From Paraglaciecola hydrolytica (GTDB lineage: Bacteria; Pseudomonadota; Gammaproteobacteria; Enterobacterales; Alteromonadaceae), in NCBI RefSeq assembly GCF_001565895.1, contig NZ_LSNE01000007.1:192845-256844 (forward strand): a stretch of 64,000 bases of DNA, given 5' to 3'. Shown here in pieces: positions 17,560 through 27,997 of the stretch. Made by a program: the position numbers and the translations under genes. Positions within the stretch are counted from its first letter, which is position 1. Every line of letters begins with the position of its first letter. The notes beneath the pieces are model-generated. The model had not been told where the DNA came from. It saw only the letters and a list, made by a program, of their open reading frames with translations, and searched no databases.

Positions 17560-18900
17560 CTATAAAGGTCGTGTTATTAGGCCGTTACCAAACACCGGAT
17601 CTTTACCTTTTTGGCCTAAATCAACAGCCTGTTGGGCCAGATACGCTAATATCACTTCTGCTTGTCCGCCAAACTGCTCATACACACAGGCCACCGCCGC
17701 GGCAACCACAGGTGATGCTACAGAAGTGCCCGATTCGTGACCTTCACCGCCACCGGCTTTAGCAGACAGTACATTCACACCAAGGGCTGCAAAATCAATA
17801 TAGTCACCTTGATTGGCCCAACGATAAATTTGCTGTTTAACATCGGTGGCGGTGACGGCAACCACTTTTTTGTAGGCCGCGGGATACATAGCGGGTGCTG
17901 CGGGGCCTTCGTTACCCGCTGCTGCCACAATGATCATGCCTTTAGCTGTTAACTTATCGATAACCAAGGCCAGTATTTGATTATCTGGCCCGGCTAAACT
18001 CATGTTAACTACCTTAACCTGCTGCATGGCTAACCAATTTAGACCATCAACTAAATGCAACATAGTTGCCCCTTGGGCATAGTCAGATTGACGATAAAAA
18101 ACCGAGGCTGCATATAAATTGGCCTTGGGTAGTAAGGGCCGTAGTTGGTCGCTGTGACCAACCAGTAAACTCGCTATGGCGGTGCCATGGTATTGTGGCG
18201 CGTTATTAGTATTATCGACAAAGTTTTGCGTGATGATCTTGGCTTGAGTCAATGCCGGATGGTTTTTATCGATGGAGGTATCCAGCATGCCGACCGTGAC
18301 AGTGTTATCACACATAGCTTGGCTTGGTATTGGCTGTGGCGTTGCAGTTGGCGTGCTTGCCAAGTCTGCGTCAGCTTGGCTGGCAAAGACATGATTACGG
18401 TCGAGAGTGTTTACTTGCGCTGGTGGTAGGATGTTTGTCAAAGCAGCTTTGGAATCAAGATGTGCAGGCACGGTAAAATGCACTAAGACCAAATCTAGGG
18501 CTTTATATTCTTGTTGTTTAATGAGGGTTGCGCCGACTTGTTGCAATAAACTCAGTGAGCTTTGGTCGGCTAACATCAGCCACTGGCGTTCAATGGCACG
18601 CCAGCCATCTTCCACTTGCACCTCAACGGCATTATTTAAAGCGGGTATATTTAGTGAAGCAGGTAAACTGTTTAAAGGGTGGGTAACAGTATCGACAACG
18701 GCGGGTAACTGGCTTAAAGCAAAAGGCTCTAGTTTTGGCAGGCGCAGTGGTAAAGGCTCGATAAGCTGTTGGTCGAGGGTTTGCCCGATACCTCTAACTT
18801 GGTTTAAGGTGGAGTCGATAACACCACCTAACTGGCCCCAACTTGGGTTAGCAATACTTAACGTTACCACGAAAAAAACAGCTGCTATCTTACCTTTCAT
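17560..18900 (-). CDS. Secreted subtilisin-like serine protease (S8)
   Basis: 446 residues, signal peptide to about residue 22, a roughly 175-residue pro-region, then the catalytic domain: D207 in GMLDTS, H238 in YHGTAIAS, oxyanion N330 in AAAGNEGP and S393 in GTSVASP. All catalytic residues are present. The pro-region (about 25-190) has no recognisable motif. GAGG precedes the ATG. It is divergent from the ECF sigma operon 123 bases away. Similar layouts, with an S8 protease beside an ECF sigma/anti-sigma pair, suggest functional linkage such as stress-induced proteolysis, but that is inference. Confidence 0.93.
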   Translation of the reverse strand: MKGKIAAVFFVVTLSIANPSWGQLGGVIDSTLNQVRGIGQTLDQQLIEPLPLRLPKLEPFALSQLPAVVDTVTHPLNSLPASLNIPALNNAVEVQVEDGWRAIERQWLMLADQSSLSLLQQVGATLIKQQEYKALDLVLVHFTVPAHLDSKAALTNILPPAQVNTLDRNHVFASQADADLASTPTATPQPIPSQAMCDNTVTVGMLDTSIDKNHPALTQAKIITQNFVDNTNNAPQYHGTAIASLLVGHSDQLRPLLPKANLYAASVFYRQSDYAQGATMLHLVDGLNWLAMQQVKVVNMSLAGPDNQILALVIDKLTAKGMIIVAAAGNEGPAAPAMYPAAYKKVVAVTATDVKQQIYRWANQGDYIDFAALGVNVLSAKAGGGEGHESGTSVASPVVAAAVACVYEQFGGQAEVILAYLAQQAVDLGQKGKDPVFGNGLITRPL

Positions 18901-18974
18901 ATTGACCTCTAAACCTCAATTACCTGTATCTTTAACATGAAAACGTTTGAAAGCAGAAAAAAATCCCAAATAAG

Positions 18975-19001
18975 GGAATAAAAATAAAGCTGGCTCGTCT
19001 T
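18975..19001 (+). promoter_or_regulatory. Candidate ECF-type promoter of the sigma operon
   Basis: GGAATA (18975-18980) and CGTCTT (18996-19001) are separated by 15 bases, a typical ECF -35/-10 arrangement, and sit just before the CAGGAG ribosome site and ATG at 19023. This would make the sigma factor autoregulated with a very short leader. Confidence 0.55.
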
Positions 19002-19022
19002 CCTAATAACCAGGAGATAAAC

Positions 19023-19514
19023 ATGCAACAACAACTATTAAAATTATTGCCCATGCTGAGACGTTTTGCCTATTCGTTGACAGGCTCGATGGCTGATGCC
19101 GACGACGTGGTGCAGATTACCATTGAAAAAATTCTGACTAAAGGCATGCCTGCCGATGTGGAGTTAACCAAGTGGGCCTTTAAAGTTTGCCGCCATGTGT
19201 GGATAGACGAATACCGTGCCCGTAAAGTGAGACAAGGCGCGGCAGAAAATCCGGAGTTGCAAGAAGAGCCAAGTGTCGATGACAGTGTGCGACTGGATCA
19301 AAAAAAGACTTTGTCGCAAGTAAATGTGGCGATGCAAACCTTACCCGATGATCAACGTTCTATTTTGGCCTTAGTGGCGGTGCAGGGCTTTTCGTATAAA
19401 GAAGTGTCTGAGTCTTTGGATATCCCCTTAGGCACAGTGATGAGCCGCTTATCGCGGGCACGTACGTCTTTATTAACCATGATGAAAGCACAACAAGGGA
19501 GGCTAACCGCATGA
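19023..19514 (+). CDS. ECF-family RNA polymerase sigma factor
   Basis: 163 residues with region 2 (about 5-70; FAYSLTGSMADADDVVQITI then WAFKVCRHVWIDEYR) and region 4 (about 105-155; LPDDQRSILALVAVQGFSYKE, then LDIPLGTVMSRLSRAR). No region 1 or 3, as usual for ECF sigma factors. Its stop overlaps the ATG of the anti-sigma gene (ATGA), indicating translational coupling. Start chosen for CAGGAG seven bases upstream. Confidence 0.95.
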   Translation: MQQQLLKLLPMLRRFAYSLTGSMADADDVVQITIEKILTKGMPADVELTKWAFKVCRHVWIDEYRARKVRQGAAENPELQEEPSVDDSVRLDQKKTLSQVNVAMQTLPDDQRSILALVAVQGFSYKEVSESLDIPLGTVMSRLSRARTSLLTMMKAQQGRLTA

Positions 19515-20227
19515 ACATAAGCAATGAACAGTTATCCGCATTTTTAGATGCCGAATTACCAGAAACAGAGATGCAAGCCATCAGAGAGCGTATGGCACAG
19601 GACGATGAACTGGCCATGCGTTTAGCTGAGTTGGCCCAAGTCGATGAGTGGGTGGCAGAACATGCCAGTCAAATTGATCAACAACCCGTGCCTGCGGCGA
19701 TCACCAAACTGTTAAACGTTGAGAATAATGTGGTGCAGTTATCAGCTTGGCGCAAGGTACAAAATCAATTGAGCCAACATGCTGCCTTAGCCGCGGGTGT
19801 GGCACTGTGTTTTGGTTTGGTCATCGGTCAGTCCAGTCAGACTGAATCAGTTTTACCAGAGCAGCAATTAAGTGCGAGCTTAGCTGAGGTACTAAACACG
19901 GCCAATAGTGGTGACGCGATCACCCTGACAGCCGGTGTAAAGATGACACCCAGACTTAGTTTTGTCAGTCAAAATGGTCAATATTGCCGCCAGTACAGTG
20001 TGCAAAGTCAAGCAGGGCAAAACGACAGTATTGCTTGTCATGGCAGCACAGGTTGGCAGCTAGCCGCTAGTACTTACAGCGATGGCTTAAGCCAAAGTGG
20101 CGAATACAAAACCGCGTCGCAAAATGTTTTACTCGACTCAGTGATCGACCAGCTTATTGCCGGTCCAGCGCTGAATAAACAACAAGAAACTCAGGCGATT
20201 TCACAGGCCTGGATTGTAAAACCGTAA
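19511..20227 (+). CDS. Membrane anti-sigma factor
   Basis: 238 residues. An N-terminal helical anti-sigma domain (about 1-60; SNEQLSAFLDAELPETEMQAI, DELAMRLAEL), one membrane helix near 93-110 (LAAGVALCFGLVIG) and a periplasmic C-terminal domain with three Cys (QYCRQYSV and SIACHGS). Overlaps the sigma gene by four bases, so it is the partner that holds the sigma factor at the membrane. No CHCC zinc motif is visible, so it is not a zinc anti-sigma of that type. Confidence 0.88.
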   Translation: MNISNEQLSAFLDAELPETEMQAIRERMAQDDELAMRLAELAQVDEWVAEHASQIDQQPVPAAITKLLNVENNVVQLSAWRKVQNQLSQHAALAAGVALCFGLVIGQSSQTESVLPEQQLSASLAEVLNTANSGDAITLTAGVKMTPRLSFVSQNGQYCRQYSVQSQAGQNDSIACHGSTGWQLAASTYSDGLSQSGEYKTASQNVLLDSVIDQLIAGPALNKQQETQAISQAWIVKP

Positions 20228-20243
20228 ATACAAAAGAGGTAAG

Positions 20244-20774
20244 ATGATGAAAAATTTAATTCAAGTGATGGTATTGTTAAGTGCAGTGGTATTACTTGGC
20301 GCATGTGCTAGCGCGCCAGCCTATAAACAAGCGACGTCCAAGGGCGGCAATGGTTACACTGATATAAAAGTGGCCGATGACAGATACCGCGTGCAGTATC
20401 AATCGAATTCAAAAGATGTGTTGGATGTAACGAATATGGCGCTCTATCGCGCGGCAGAAATCACCCAGCAGCGAGGCTACGACTGGTTTGTGGTGACCAG
20501 CCGCGAAACCTTTGTAGACCGTAACAGTGTTGAACCAAACTTTGCGATGGGTGTTGGTCGTCACGACACGTATCAACGTGAATGTGGCTTGTTGACTTGC
20601 CAAACCACTCATCGACCAACTCATTCTGTTGGCCTTGAAATAAGCAATAGCCGTGAACGCAGTGAAGTGCAAAGCATCTTAGAAATCAGATTGGGTAAAG
20701 GCATGCGCCCTGATGATAACAGTTACAGTGCGGCGGATATCTTGACTAATTTGGCAGAAGTCAAAGAGGATTAA
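20244..20774 (+). CDS. Lipoprotein of the CC0125/CC1285 type
   Basis: 176 residues. Lipoprotein signal ending LLGACAS. The mature part has GGNGYTDIKVADDRYRVQY then LYRAAEITQQRGYDWFVV, the pattern of small lipoproteins annotated as CC0125/CC1285 family. Two Cys (GLLTCQ, ECGL) could pair. It is the third gene of the sigma operon (16 bases after the anti-sigma stop) and may be a target or sensor component. Function unknown. Confidence 0.78.
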   Translation: MMKNLIQVMVLLSAVVLLGACASAPAYKQATSKGGNGYTDIKVADDRYRVQYQSNSKDVLDVTNMALYRAAEITQQRGYDWFVVTSRETFVDRNSVEPNFAMGVGRHDTYQRECGLLTCQTTHRPTHSVGLEISNSRERSEVQSILEIRLGKGMRPDDNSYSAADILTNLAEVKED

Positions 20775-20791
20775 TTAGTTTAAAAACCAAA

Positions 20792-20827
20792 GAAAGCTGC
20801 AGGATGTGTATCACTCCTGCAGCTTTC
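20792..20827. terminator. Convergent hairpin terminator
   Basis: A perfect 13-bp stem (GAAAGCTGCAGGA and its complement) with a 10-base loop sits between the convergent lipoprotein and PLP-enzyme genes and overlaps the stop end of the latter. A clear T run is missing, so its strength is uncertain. Confidence 0.65.
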
Positions 20828-21896
20828 CTGTTTGCATAAAGTTTTCGAGCTGTGCTGAATAAGGCACTAAATCTAAACCTTGCTGCGCCACCCATTCATC
20901 GTTGTAATAACTATTTAAATAACGTTCGCCCGAATCACAAATCATACTGACCACACTGCCTTGCTGCTGGTTTTTGATCATCTCAGCTAACAATTGGATC
21001 GCACCATAGACATTAGTGCCGGTTGAACCACCACATTTACGCCCTAAAATACCTTCTAACCAACGCATGGTGGCAATAGAGGCCGCATCAGGTACGTGGA
21101 TCATCTTATCGATAACGTCAGGTAAAAACGAAGGTTCGACACGCGGGCGACCAATACCTTCAATGCGTGAACCTTTAGTGCTGGTGATACCAACATCACG
21201 CTGTTGAAAGTAATCAAAAAACACCGAGTTATCTGGGTCAACCACCGCCAATTGGGTATTTAAATGTAAGTCAGGGTTGTATCTAAGATAACGGCCTATG
21301 GTGGCCGAAGTGCCGCCTGTGCCTGCGCTAACCACTACCCAACGTGGGATTGGATGAGACTCCAAGGCCATCTGGGCAAAGATACTTTCAGCAATGTTGT
21401 TATTGCCACGCCAATCGGTGGCCCGCTCAGCATAAGTAAATTGATCCATATAGTGGCCGTTCAGTTCACTCGCCAGTTGTTGGGCTTTGGCGTAAATATC
21501 TTTGGGTTCTACTTTGTGGCATTCACCGCCGTAAAATTCGATTTGTTTGATTTTTTCAGCGGCGGTGCTGTGTGGCACTACGGCGATAAAACGTAAACCT
21601 AACAAACGGGAAAAGTAAGCTTCGGAGATGGCAGTACTGCCTGATGAGGATTCGATTATGGGGGTATCTTGATTAATCAATCCATTACATAAACCGTATA
21701 AAAACAAGGAGCGCGCAAGGCGATGTTTAAGGCTGCCGGTAGGGTGGGTTGATTCGTCTTTTAAATAAAGCGATACCCCCACAAAACAGGGTAAGTCCAC
21801 TTTAATCAGATGGGTGTCGGATGAGCGATTAAAGTCTGCATTGATAATGGTTAAGGCTTTGGCTAACCAAGCTTTTTTAGTTTCAGTTTTGCTCAT
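20811..21896 (-). CDS. PLP-dependent cysteine synthase family enzyme
   Basis: About 361 residues, fold-type II PLP enzyme. The Schiff-base lysine is K58 (numbered from the GTG at 21899) in [10 protein letters not shown]. The substrate loop is SSSGSTAIS, and the phosphate cradle [15 protein letters not shown] is present. A C-terminal [15 protein letters not shown] matches the PLP-N1 Ser and the family end. It is longer than CysK and lacks heme or CBS domains; closest in pattern to cysteine synthase-like or L-cysteine desulfhydrase (Cds1) proteins. Whether it makes or degrades cysteine cannot be told. I use ATG 21896. Confidence 0.85.
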   Translation of the reverse strand: MSKTETKKAWLAKALTIINADFNRSSDTHLIKVDLPCFVGVSLYLKDESTHPTGSLKHRLARSLFLYGLCNGLINQDTPIIESSSGSTAISEAYFSRLLGLRFIAVVPHSTAAEKIKQIEFYGGECHKVEPKDIYAKAQQLASELNGHYMDQFTYAERATDWRGNNNIAESIFAQMALESHPIPRWVVVSAGTGGTSATIGRYLRYNPDLHLNTQLAVVDPDNSVFFDYFQQRDVGITSTKGSRIEGIGRPRVEPSFLPDVIDKMIHVPDAASIATMRWLEGILGRKCGGSTGTNVYGAIQLLAEMIKNQQQGSVVSMICDSGERYLNSYYNDEWVAQQGLDLVPYSAQLENFMQTGKLQE

Positions 21897-22010
21897 CACA
21901 GAGTCCAGTAAATTTATCTATGCCTACCTTATAGCAAACTTAATGGTGTGTGAAAGGTTTAGTACCTGCCCTAGTTAAAGGGCTGCAACCTGTAAAAAAA
22001 TAACAAGCAA

Positions 22011-22628
22011 TTAAAAAGGCGTTAATAAGGTTTTTACCACGGGTCTTAAGGCCAATAAAATGGTGTCTTTTTGCAACTCTGGATATAGGGTACGGCGCAA
22101 TAATAAACCGCTGAACATGGCAAACATGACATTGATACGGGCATCCAGCTCTTTGTCTGTTACGTCTTTCACTTGGCTACGTTCGCCGACCAGCAAACCG
22201 CGCATGCGTGTTCTGGCTTGAGTATCTGATTCTTGCAATAAAAATGCGACTTTGGGATTGCGCGCTGCTTCAGCCAGCATTTCGATTTTCAGTATACCGT
22301 CTTCGCGATTGAGATGGCGCTCGACACCATGATCGCAACCTTCAATCATGACCTTAACGAGTTCGCCACTTTGATCTTCAAATTGTTGGAAGATGGAAAA
22401 CATTTCTTCCATATCCTGCTGAATGATGGATTCGATAATCGCTTCTTTGCTGGCAAAATAATTGTAGATATGGCCTGCACTCATACCGGCAGTTTTTGAA
22501 ATTTCAGCCATGCCAGCACCGTGATAACCTTTGCGTCTAAAACAGTCTTCGGCAGCTTTTAACACTTGTTTACGGCGCGCTTCGGCTAATACCGGATCAT
22601 GGTGTTTTTTAGTGGTTTTTTCTGACAT
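22011..22628 (-). CDS. TetR family regulator of the RND operon
   Basis: About 205 residues from ATG 22628, which has GGAG nine bases upstream (an earlier in-frame ATG at 22670 lacks a site). N-terminal helix-turn-helix: QVLKAAEDCFRRKGYHGAG, AEISKTAGMSAGHIYNYFASKEAI. The C-terminal domain is ligand-binding type. It lies directly after the RND pump gene on the same strand, so it probably represses the adaptor-pump operon and its own expression. Operator candidates lie at 27100-27121 and 27260-27278. Confidence 0.92.
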   Translation of the reverse strand: MSEKTTKKHHDPVLAEARRKQVLKAAEDCFRRKGYHGAGMAEISKTAGMSAGHIYNYFASKEAIIESIIQQDMEEMFSIFQQFEDQSGELVKVMIEGCDHGVERHLNREDGILKIEMLAEAARNPKVAFLLQESDTQARTRMRGLLVGERSQVKDVTDKELDARINVMFAMFSGLLLRRTLYPELQKDTILLALRPVVKTLLTPF

Positions 22629-22762
22629 TGGATCTCCAAGCCCGAGCTTTACTGCACGGTGGTTAGGCATTTGTTAGCAGAACCTAATACGTTCTGCCAA
22701 CTAACGCCGAGTACTTTATACAAACTAATGCCATTGGCAAGCCTGATTAAATGAGCGGTCTA

Positions 22763-25700
22763 TCAATGACCACTCACATCAGTAGTGCGCGACTTAGCCG
22801 GGAATACTTTACGCACTAATACAAAAAACAAGGGAACAAATAGGATAGCTAAGATTGACGAAGCTAAGGTGCCCCCAATCACGGCTATGCCCAGCGCATT
22901 TTGCGCACCAGAGCCTGCACTTGAAGCAAGTGCCAAGGGCAATACCCCACAAATGAAGGCCATAGAGGTCATTAAAATTGGGCGTAAACGCAAACGTACC
23001 GCTTCAATTGATGCTTCTACCAACCCCATACCTTGCTCCATACGGTGGATAGCAAATTCAACCAATAAAATGGCATTTTTAGAGGCTAAACCTATGGTAG
23101 TCAGTAATCCTACCTGCAAATAAATGTCGTTGGATAGATTGAATAACCATGCTGCCAATGCGGCACCAAATACCCCTAACGGTACTATCAGCATTACCGC
23201 TGCCGGTACCGACCAGCTTTCATATAAAGCGGCAAGACAGAGGAAAACCACTAACAGTGATAAGGCATATAATAAAGGTGCCTGACCACCACTGAGACGT
23301 TCTTCGTAGGATATACCTGTCCACTCAAAGGTGATACCAGCAGGTAACTGCGCCACTATACGCTCTATTTCATCCATGGCTTGCCCGGTACTATAACCTG
23401 GTCCTGCTGCGCCTTGGATTTCCATGGACGAAAAGCCGTTGTAACGCTCTAAACGCGGGGAGCCGTAAGTCCAATGTGAACTCGCGAATGCCGCAAATGG
23501 CACCATCTCTCCCTCGTTGTTACGCACATACCACAGGTTTAAATCTTCGGGTACCATTCGGCTTTCTGCTGTACCTTGTAAAAAGACTTTTTTCACTCGG
23601 CCACGATCAATAAAGTCGTTAACATAGCTGCTTCCCCAGGCCGTAGACAAAGTAGTGTTGATCGTACTTTGACTCACGCCAAACGCTTCGGCTTTAGCGA
23701 GATCAATATCTAAGGCTAATTCAGGTTTGTCTTCTTGACCATTAGGGCGCACTTGGGCCAGTACTGGGCTTTGGGCCGCCATACCTAATAACATGTTACG
23801 GGCTTGCAATAATTGCTCATGACCTAAACCTGCGCGGTCTTGCAGATACATGGCAAAACCATTGGCGGTGCCTAACTCACTGACCGCCGGCGGCGCAAAA
23901 GCAAATACAAAAGCTTCTTTAATAGTGGAGAAATACCCCATGGCTTTACCTGCTACTGCCCTTACAGATAGATCGTCACGCTGGCGTTCATCCCAGTGTT
24001 TTAAGCTAACAAAACCAATCGCCGCATTTTGTCCCGAACCTGCAAAACTAAATCCCGCGACGGTAAAGATGGTATTAACCGCTTCGGCTTGGTCAACCAA
24101 GAAGTGGTTTTCCATTTTCTCTAAGACTTTAAGTGTTTGCTCTGTGGTTGAACCTGCTGGCAATACCACCTGATTAAACAAAATACCCTGATCTTCATCG
24201 GGTAAAAAAGCAGAAGGCAGTTGGCTGAAAATGTAAACCATGCCACCAAAAATGAGGGCATAAGCTAATAAATAACGTTTACTTTGTTTAACCATGCGAC
24301 TAGTAATACTGCGGGTACCTTTGTTGGTACGCTCAAAACCACGGTTAAAACCAGAGAAAAACTTGCCAATCAATGAACTATCATTGTGTACATGACTGGG
24401 TTTTAACAAGGTTGCACACAGCGCTGGCGTCAGGATCAACGCAACCAATACCGACAAGCCCATAGCTGAGACTAAGGTAATGGAAAACTGACGGTAAATA
24501 ACACCCGTTGAGCCTTCAAAAAAAGCCATAGGAATAAACACCGCAGAAAGCACCATGGCAATGCCCACCAATGCGCCTTTTATTTCATCCATGGATTTTC
24601 GTGTCGCTTCAAGTGGGGATAGTTTTTCTTCTGTCATCACCCGTTCAACGTTTTCTACCACCACGATGGCGTCATCCACTAACAAACCGATGGCCAATAC
24701 CATGGCAAACATGGTCAGGGTATTAATCGAATAACCAAAGGCCGACAAAATCGCAAAGGTGCCGAGTAATACAACAGGTACAGCGATAGTGGGAATTAAA
24801 GTGGCGCGAAAGTTTTGTAGAAACAAATACATCACTAAAAACACTAAAAATACCGCTTCAATTAAGGTGCTGACTACTTTTTCGATAGACAAGGTCACAA
24901 AAGGGGTGGTGTCGTAAGGCACGACTGCTTTTAAACCAGCGGGAAAAAATGGTTTTAAATCAGCCAAGGCTGCTTTCACTGCTGCTGCGGTATCTAAGGC
25001 ATTGGCGCCACTGGCGAGTTTTACCGCCAGACCCGATGCTGGTTTGCCATTAAAGCGTGCGACTACACCATAGTTTTCACCGCCTAATTCAACTGTGGCG
25101 ACATCAGCTAAACGCACAACAGAGCCATTGCTTTCAGTTTTAACCAAGATCTCACGAAATTGCTCAGCCGTTTGCAAACGACTTTGTGCTGTGACGGTGG
25201 CATTTAACTGCTGACCTGCTACAGCTGGCATTCCGCCCAACTGACCAGCCGAAACTTGAGCATTTTGCGCACTAACTGCAGCACTGATATCTGCTGGGGT
25301 TAATTTATAGTTTTGTAATTTGGCAGGGTCGAGCCAGATACGCATGGCATATTGTGTACCAAATAACTGCACTTCACCTACGCCATCAACCCGCGAAATA
25401 ATGTCTTGTACGTTCGAGGAGACATAATCACCAATATCGATGTTGTTCATGCTGCCATCTTCAGACACAAAACCCACCACGAGTAAGAAGTTGCGTGAAG
25501 ATTTCGCCACGGCCACACCTTGACGTTGCACTTCTTGGGGCAATAAAGGTGTTGCTAGGGCAAGTTTATTTTGCACTTGGACTTGGGCAATATCTGGGTT
25601 GGTGTCAGCGCTAAAACTTAAGGTAATCGTCATAGCACCATTAGATTCAGAGGTAGATGACATATACATCAAACCATCTAAACCTTTCATTTTTTGTTCA

Positions 25701-25894
25701 ATTACTTGAGTAACCGTATCTTCCAATGTGCGGGCAGATGCGCCAGGATAGCTGGCGCTAACACTGATCGCTGGTGGCGCAATGGAGGGATACTGAGCTA
25801 TTGGCAAACCTTTGATCGCCAATACACCGGCTAGCATCACCACTATGGCAAGTACCCAGGCAAAAATAGGTCGATCGATAAAAAATCGTGACAT
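22763..25894 (-). CDS. RND multidrug efflux inner-membrane transporter
   Basis: 1043 residues, the normal length for HAE1-type AcrB/MexB pumps. N-terminal [19 protein letters not shown], twelve predicted helices in two halves and two large periplasmic loops. The proton-relay Asp pair is in [16 protein letters not shown]. Expected to work as a trimer with the adaptor encoded upstream and an outer-membrane TolC-type channel, exporting hydrophobic or amphipathic compounds. No outer-membrane partner gene is in this operon. Intergenic gap to the adaptor is 23 bases. Confidence 0.96.
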   Translation of the reverse strand: MSRFFIDRPIFAWVLAIVVMLAGVLAIKGLPIAQYPSIAPPAISVSASYPGASARTLEDTVTQVIEQKMKGLDGLMYMSSTSESNGAMTITLSFSADTNPDIAQVQVQNKLALATPLLPQEVQRQGVAVAKSSRNFLLVVGFVSEDGSMNNIDIGDYVSSNVQDIISRVDGVGEVQLFGTQYAMRIWLDPAKLQNYKLTPADISAAVSAQNAQVSAGQLGGMPAVAGQQLNATVTAQSRLQTAEQFREILVKTESNGSVVRLADVATVELGGENYGVVARFNGKPASGLAVKLASGANALDTAAAVKAALADLKPFFPAGLKAVVPYDTTPFVTLSIEKVVSTLIEAVFLVFLVMYLFLQNFRATLIPTIAVPVVLLGTFAILSAFGYSINTLTMFAMVLAIGLLVDDAIVVVENVERVMTEEKLSPLEATRKSMDEIKGALVGIAMVLSAVFIPMAFFEGSTGVIYRQFSITLVSAMGLSVLVALILTPALCATLLKPSHVHNDSSLIGKFFSGFNRGFERTNKGTRSITSRMVKQSKRYLLAYALIFGGMVYIFSQLPSAFLPDEDQGILFNQVVLPAGSTTEQTLKVLEKMENHFLVDQAEAVNTIFTVAGFSFAGSGQNAAIGFVSLKHWDERQRDDLSVRAVAGKAMGYFSTIKEAFVFAFAPPAVSELGTANGFAMYLQDRAGLGHEQLLQARNMLLGMAAQSPVLAQVRPNGQEDKPELALDIDLAKAEAFGVSQSTINTTLSTAWGSSYVNDFIDRGRVKKVFLQGTAESRMVPEDLNLWYVRNNEGEMVPFAAFASSHWTYGSPRLERYNGFSSMEIQGAAGPGYSTGQAMDEIERIVAQLPAGITFEWTGISYEERLSGGQAPLLYALSLLVVFLCLAALYESWSVPAAVMLIVPLGVFGAALAAWLFNLSNDIYLQVGLLTTIGLASKNAILLVEFAIHRMEQGMGLVEASIEAVRLRLRPILMTSMAFICGVLPLALASSAGSGAQNALGIAVIGGTLASSILAILFVPLFFVLVRKVFPAKSRTTDVSGH

Positions 25895-25917
25895 TTGGGA
25901 GTTCCTTTTATGAGACC

Positions 25918-27078
25918 TTAGTGGGTGTTCGCAGTAGCTGATTCAGCAGGACTTGCCTGAACAGGGGCGCCAGGACGGATTTTTTGCAAACCCTCAACGA
26001 TCAATTGATCTCCCGCAGATAAACCTGATTCGATGAGCCAGTCTGTGCCTATAGTACGATCTGCCTGCAATATGCGTGCTTCGACTACGCCGTCTTTATT
26101 GGCAACCATCGCGGTGGCTTGGCCTTTTTGATTACGACTAATGCCATGTTGTGGCGCTAAAATAGCGTTGGTTTTGACCCCTTCAACCACCACGGCTCGC
26201 ACATACATGCCCGGCAGTAGTAGTTTTTCTGGATTATCAAACTGTGCTCTTAAGGTCACTGAGCCAGTACTTGGGTCAACTGTGACTTCTGAAAACTGCA
26301 AAGTCCCTGTGTGGGCGTACACCGAGCCGTCTTCGAGCATTAATTTAACTTCAGTTTGAGCTTTGCCTGCACCCAAAGCACCTGATGCCAAGGCTTGTTT
26401 CAGTTGCAGCAGTTCAGTGCTCGATTGAGTTAGGTCAACATAAATAGGATCTAACTGAGTAACGGTAGCTAAAGCGTTAGATTGATTAGCGCTAACCAGC
26501 GCACCGACAGTAACCGACGATTTACTGATTTGGCCGTCAATCGGTGCCGAAACCTTGCTGTAATTCAGATTGATTTGGGTGGTTTTGAGTTGTGCTTGAG
26601 CGGTAAGCAAATCAGCCTCTGCTTGTTTGTAGGCGGCATCTGCTTCATCAAAATCTTGCTGACTCACCGCGTTGATCTTTAACAACTCCGTGTAACGTTT
26701 AGTTTTAGCTTTGTTGCTGGCAATGCTCGCTTGCGCTCTGGATACCGCCGCTTTTGCACTGGCAACCTCCGCTTCAAAACTCGCCGGATCAATTTGATAT
26801 AGAGCCTGACCGGCCTTGACCTCTGTGCCTTCGATAAATAAACGAGATTGCACTATGCCACTCACCTGTGGACGGATTTCAGCAATTTGAGAAGCCGCTA
26901 TACGTCCCGGCAACTCTTTGGTCAAGGTCACAGTTTGACTTTGTATGGTGACAACGCCTACGGGCACAGCTTGAGCAGCAGGCATAGCGACTTGTTGATC
27001 ATTTTGGCCACAGCCAGCCAAAGCAACAGAACCCGCCAGAACTGAAAGGGTAAAAAATATGATGCGGGTATGTGTCAT
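25918..27078 (-). CDS. RND periplasmic adaptor (membrane fusion protein)
   Basis: 386 residues, AcrA/MexA type. Lipoprotein signal with LAGC lipobox at about residue 22. Lipoyl half motifs ([19 protein letters not shown] and [16 protein letters not shown]) flank an alpha-helical hairpin (about 100-165). Beta-barrel and membrane-proximal domains follow. First gene of the operon with the pump and TetR. Regulatory palindrome is just upstream at 27100-27109. Confidence 0.95.
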   Translation of the reverse strand: MTHTRIIFFTLSVLAGSVALAGCGQNDQQVAMPAAQAVPVGVVTIQSQTVTLTKELPGRIAASQIAEIRPQVSGIVQSRLFIEGTEVKAGQALYQIDPASFEAEVASAKAAVSRAQASIASNKAKTKRYTELLKINAVSQQDFDEADAAYKQAEADLLTAQAQLKTTQINLNYSKVSAPIDGQISKSSVTVGALVSANQSNALATVTQLDPIYVDLTQSSTELLQLKQALASGALGAGKAQTEVKLMLEDGSVYAHTGTLQFSEVTVDPSTGSVTLRAQFDNPEKLLLPGMYVRAVVVEGVKTNAILAPQHGISRNQKGQATAMVANKDGVVEARILQADRTIGTDWLIESGLSAGDQLIVEGLQKIRPGAPVQASPAESATANTH

Positions 27079-27099
27079 TTTAAATTTCTCTATTTGTAG

Positions 27100-27121
27100 T
27101 GAACGTTCATTCTAAATTATT
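27100..27121. promoter_or_regulatory. Candidate TetR operator
   Basis: TGAACGTTCA (27100-27109) is a perfect 10-bp palindrome 22 bases before the adaptor ATG. It is followed by GTTCATTCTA and AAATTATT, and the same GTTCATTCTA-type stretch returns at 27260-27278. Both match the kind of site bound by TetR-family repressors of efflux operons. Confidence 0.5.
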
Positions 27122-27259
27122 TAGTTGCTGTTTTACAATTTAAATTTCCATAAAAATTATAATTATTGAAATAAATGTCGCGTAAATATTGATATTTGTG
27201 AAAATGTGTTATGAGTGTAAATGAGAGGTAAATACTTTGTGATAAATTGAGTGGTAAAT

Positions 27260-27278
27260 GTTCATTCTATAAATTATT
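27260..27278. promoter_or_regulatory. Second GTTCATTCTA motif
   Basis: GTTCATTCTATAAATTATT resembles GTTCATTCTAAATTATT at 27105-27121, in direct orientation and about 155 bases further upstream. May be a second operator or an accessory site. Confidence 0.35.
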
Positions 27279-27313
27279 GAGTGTGAGGCTTTGGCCAATA
27301 GCAACTATGCCAA

Positions 27314-27994
27314 TCAAAATGGGCAAGGGCAGTTGATCTTGAGTCGTTGTTGACTTTGAGGATGGTCAAACTCAAGTTCAACGGCATGTAATAACAATCT
27401 AGGGGCGAGCACCTGAGTTTGCGCTGTGCCGTATAGATCACAACCTAAGATGGGATGACCTTTAGCCTGACTGTGAATGCGCAGTTGGTGGGTGCGGCCT
27501 GTCACTGGGCTAAAACGGACTCGGGTTCGAGCGGGCTGGCTTAATCGTTCAAGCACTTGATAATCACTTATCGCGCTTTGGCCTTGCTCATAACAGACTT
27601 TAAGGCGGGGAAAGTTGGCTTTGTCTTTACTGATGGGGTAATCAATACGGCCATTGTCGTTGGTTAGATGTCCATCTAACATGGCTTCGTAATGTTTAAT
27701 CACAGTACGCGCTTGAAACTGCTTATTGAGGAGTGCGTTGACGCTTTTATTCAGCGCCAACAACATAATGCCAGAGGTACCAAAATCGAGCCGATGGGCG
27801 AGGGTGATATCAGGATAATCTTGCACTAAACGATGATGGACTGAATCTAGGTTCCGTGGATTTTTACCGGATAAACTCAGTAAGCCACTGGGTTTGTTGA
27901 TCAACATTATGTGCTCATCTTGCAGTAATATTTCAATCTGCTCATGGCAAGGTGGCGCGACAAAATCATCCACAATGTTGGGTGTTAAGCGCAA
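27314..27994 (-). CDS. RluA-family pseudouridine synthase
   Basis: 226 residues. Contains the catalytic HRLDFGTSG motif with D70, the INKPSGLLS motif, and the later GRTHQLRIHS and GHPILGCDLYG motifs of the RluA family. It isomerises uridine in rRNA or tRNA; the target (RluA-like 23S/tRNA or another) cannot be told. Starts at a TTG with GGATAAA upstream, three bases after the stop of the preceding gene, so it is in the same transcription unit. Confidence 0.9.
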   Translation of the reverse strand: MRLTPNIVDDFVAPPCHEQIEILLQDEHIMLINKPSGLLSLSGKNPRNLDSVHHRLVQDYPDITLAHRLDFGTSGIMLLALNKSVNALLNKQFQARTVIKHYEAMLDGHLTNDNGRIDYPISKDKANFPRLKVCYEQGQSAISDYQVLERLSQPARTRVRFSPVTGRTHQLRIHSQAKGHPILGCDLYGTAQTQVLAPRLLLHAVELEFDHPQSQQRLKINCPCPF

Positions 27995-27997
27995 AAT

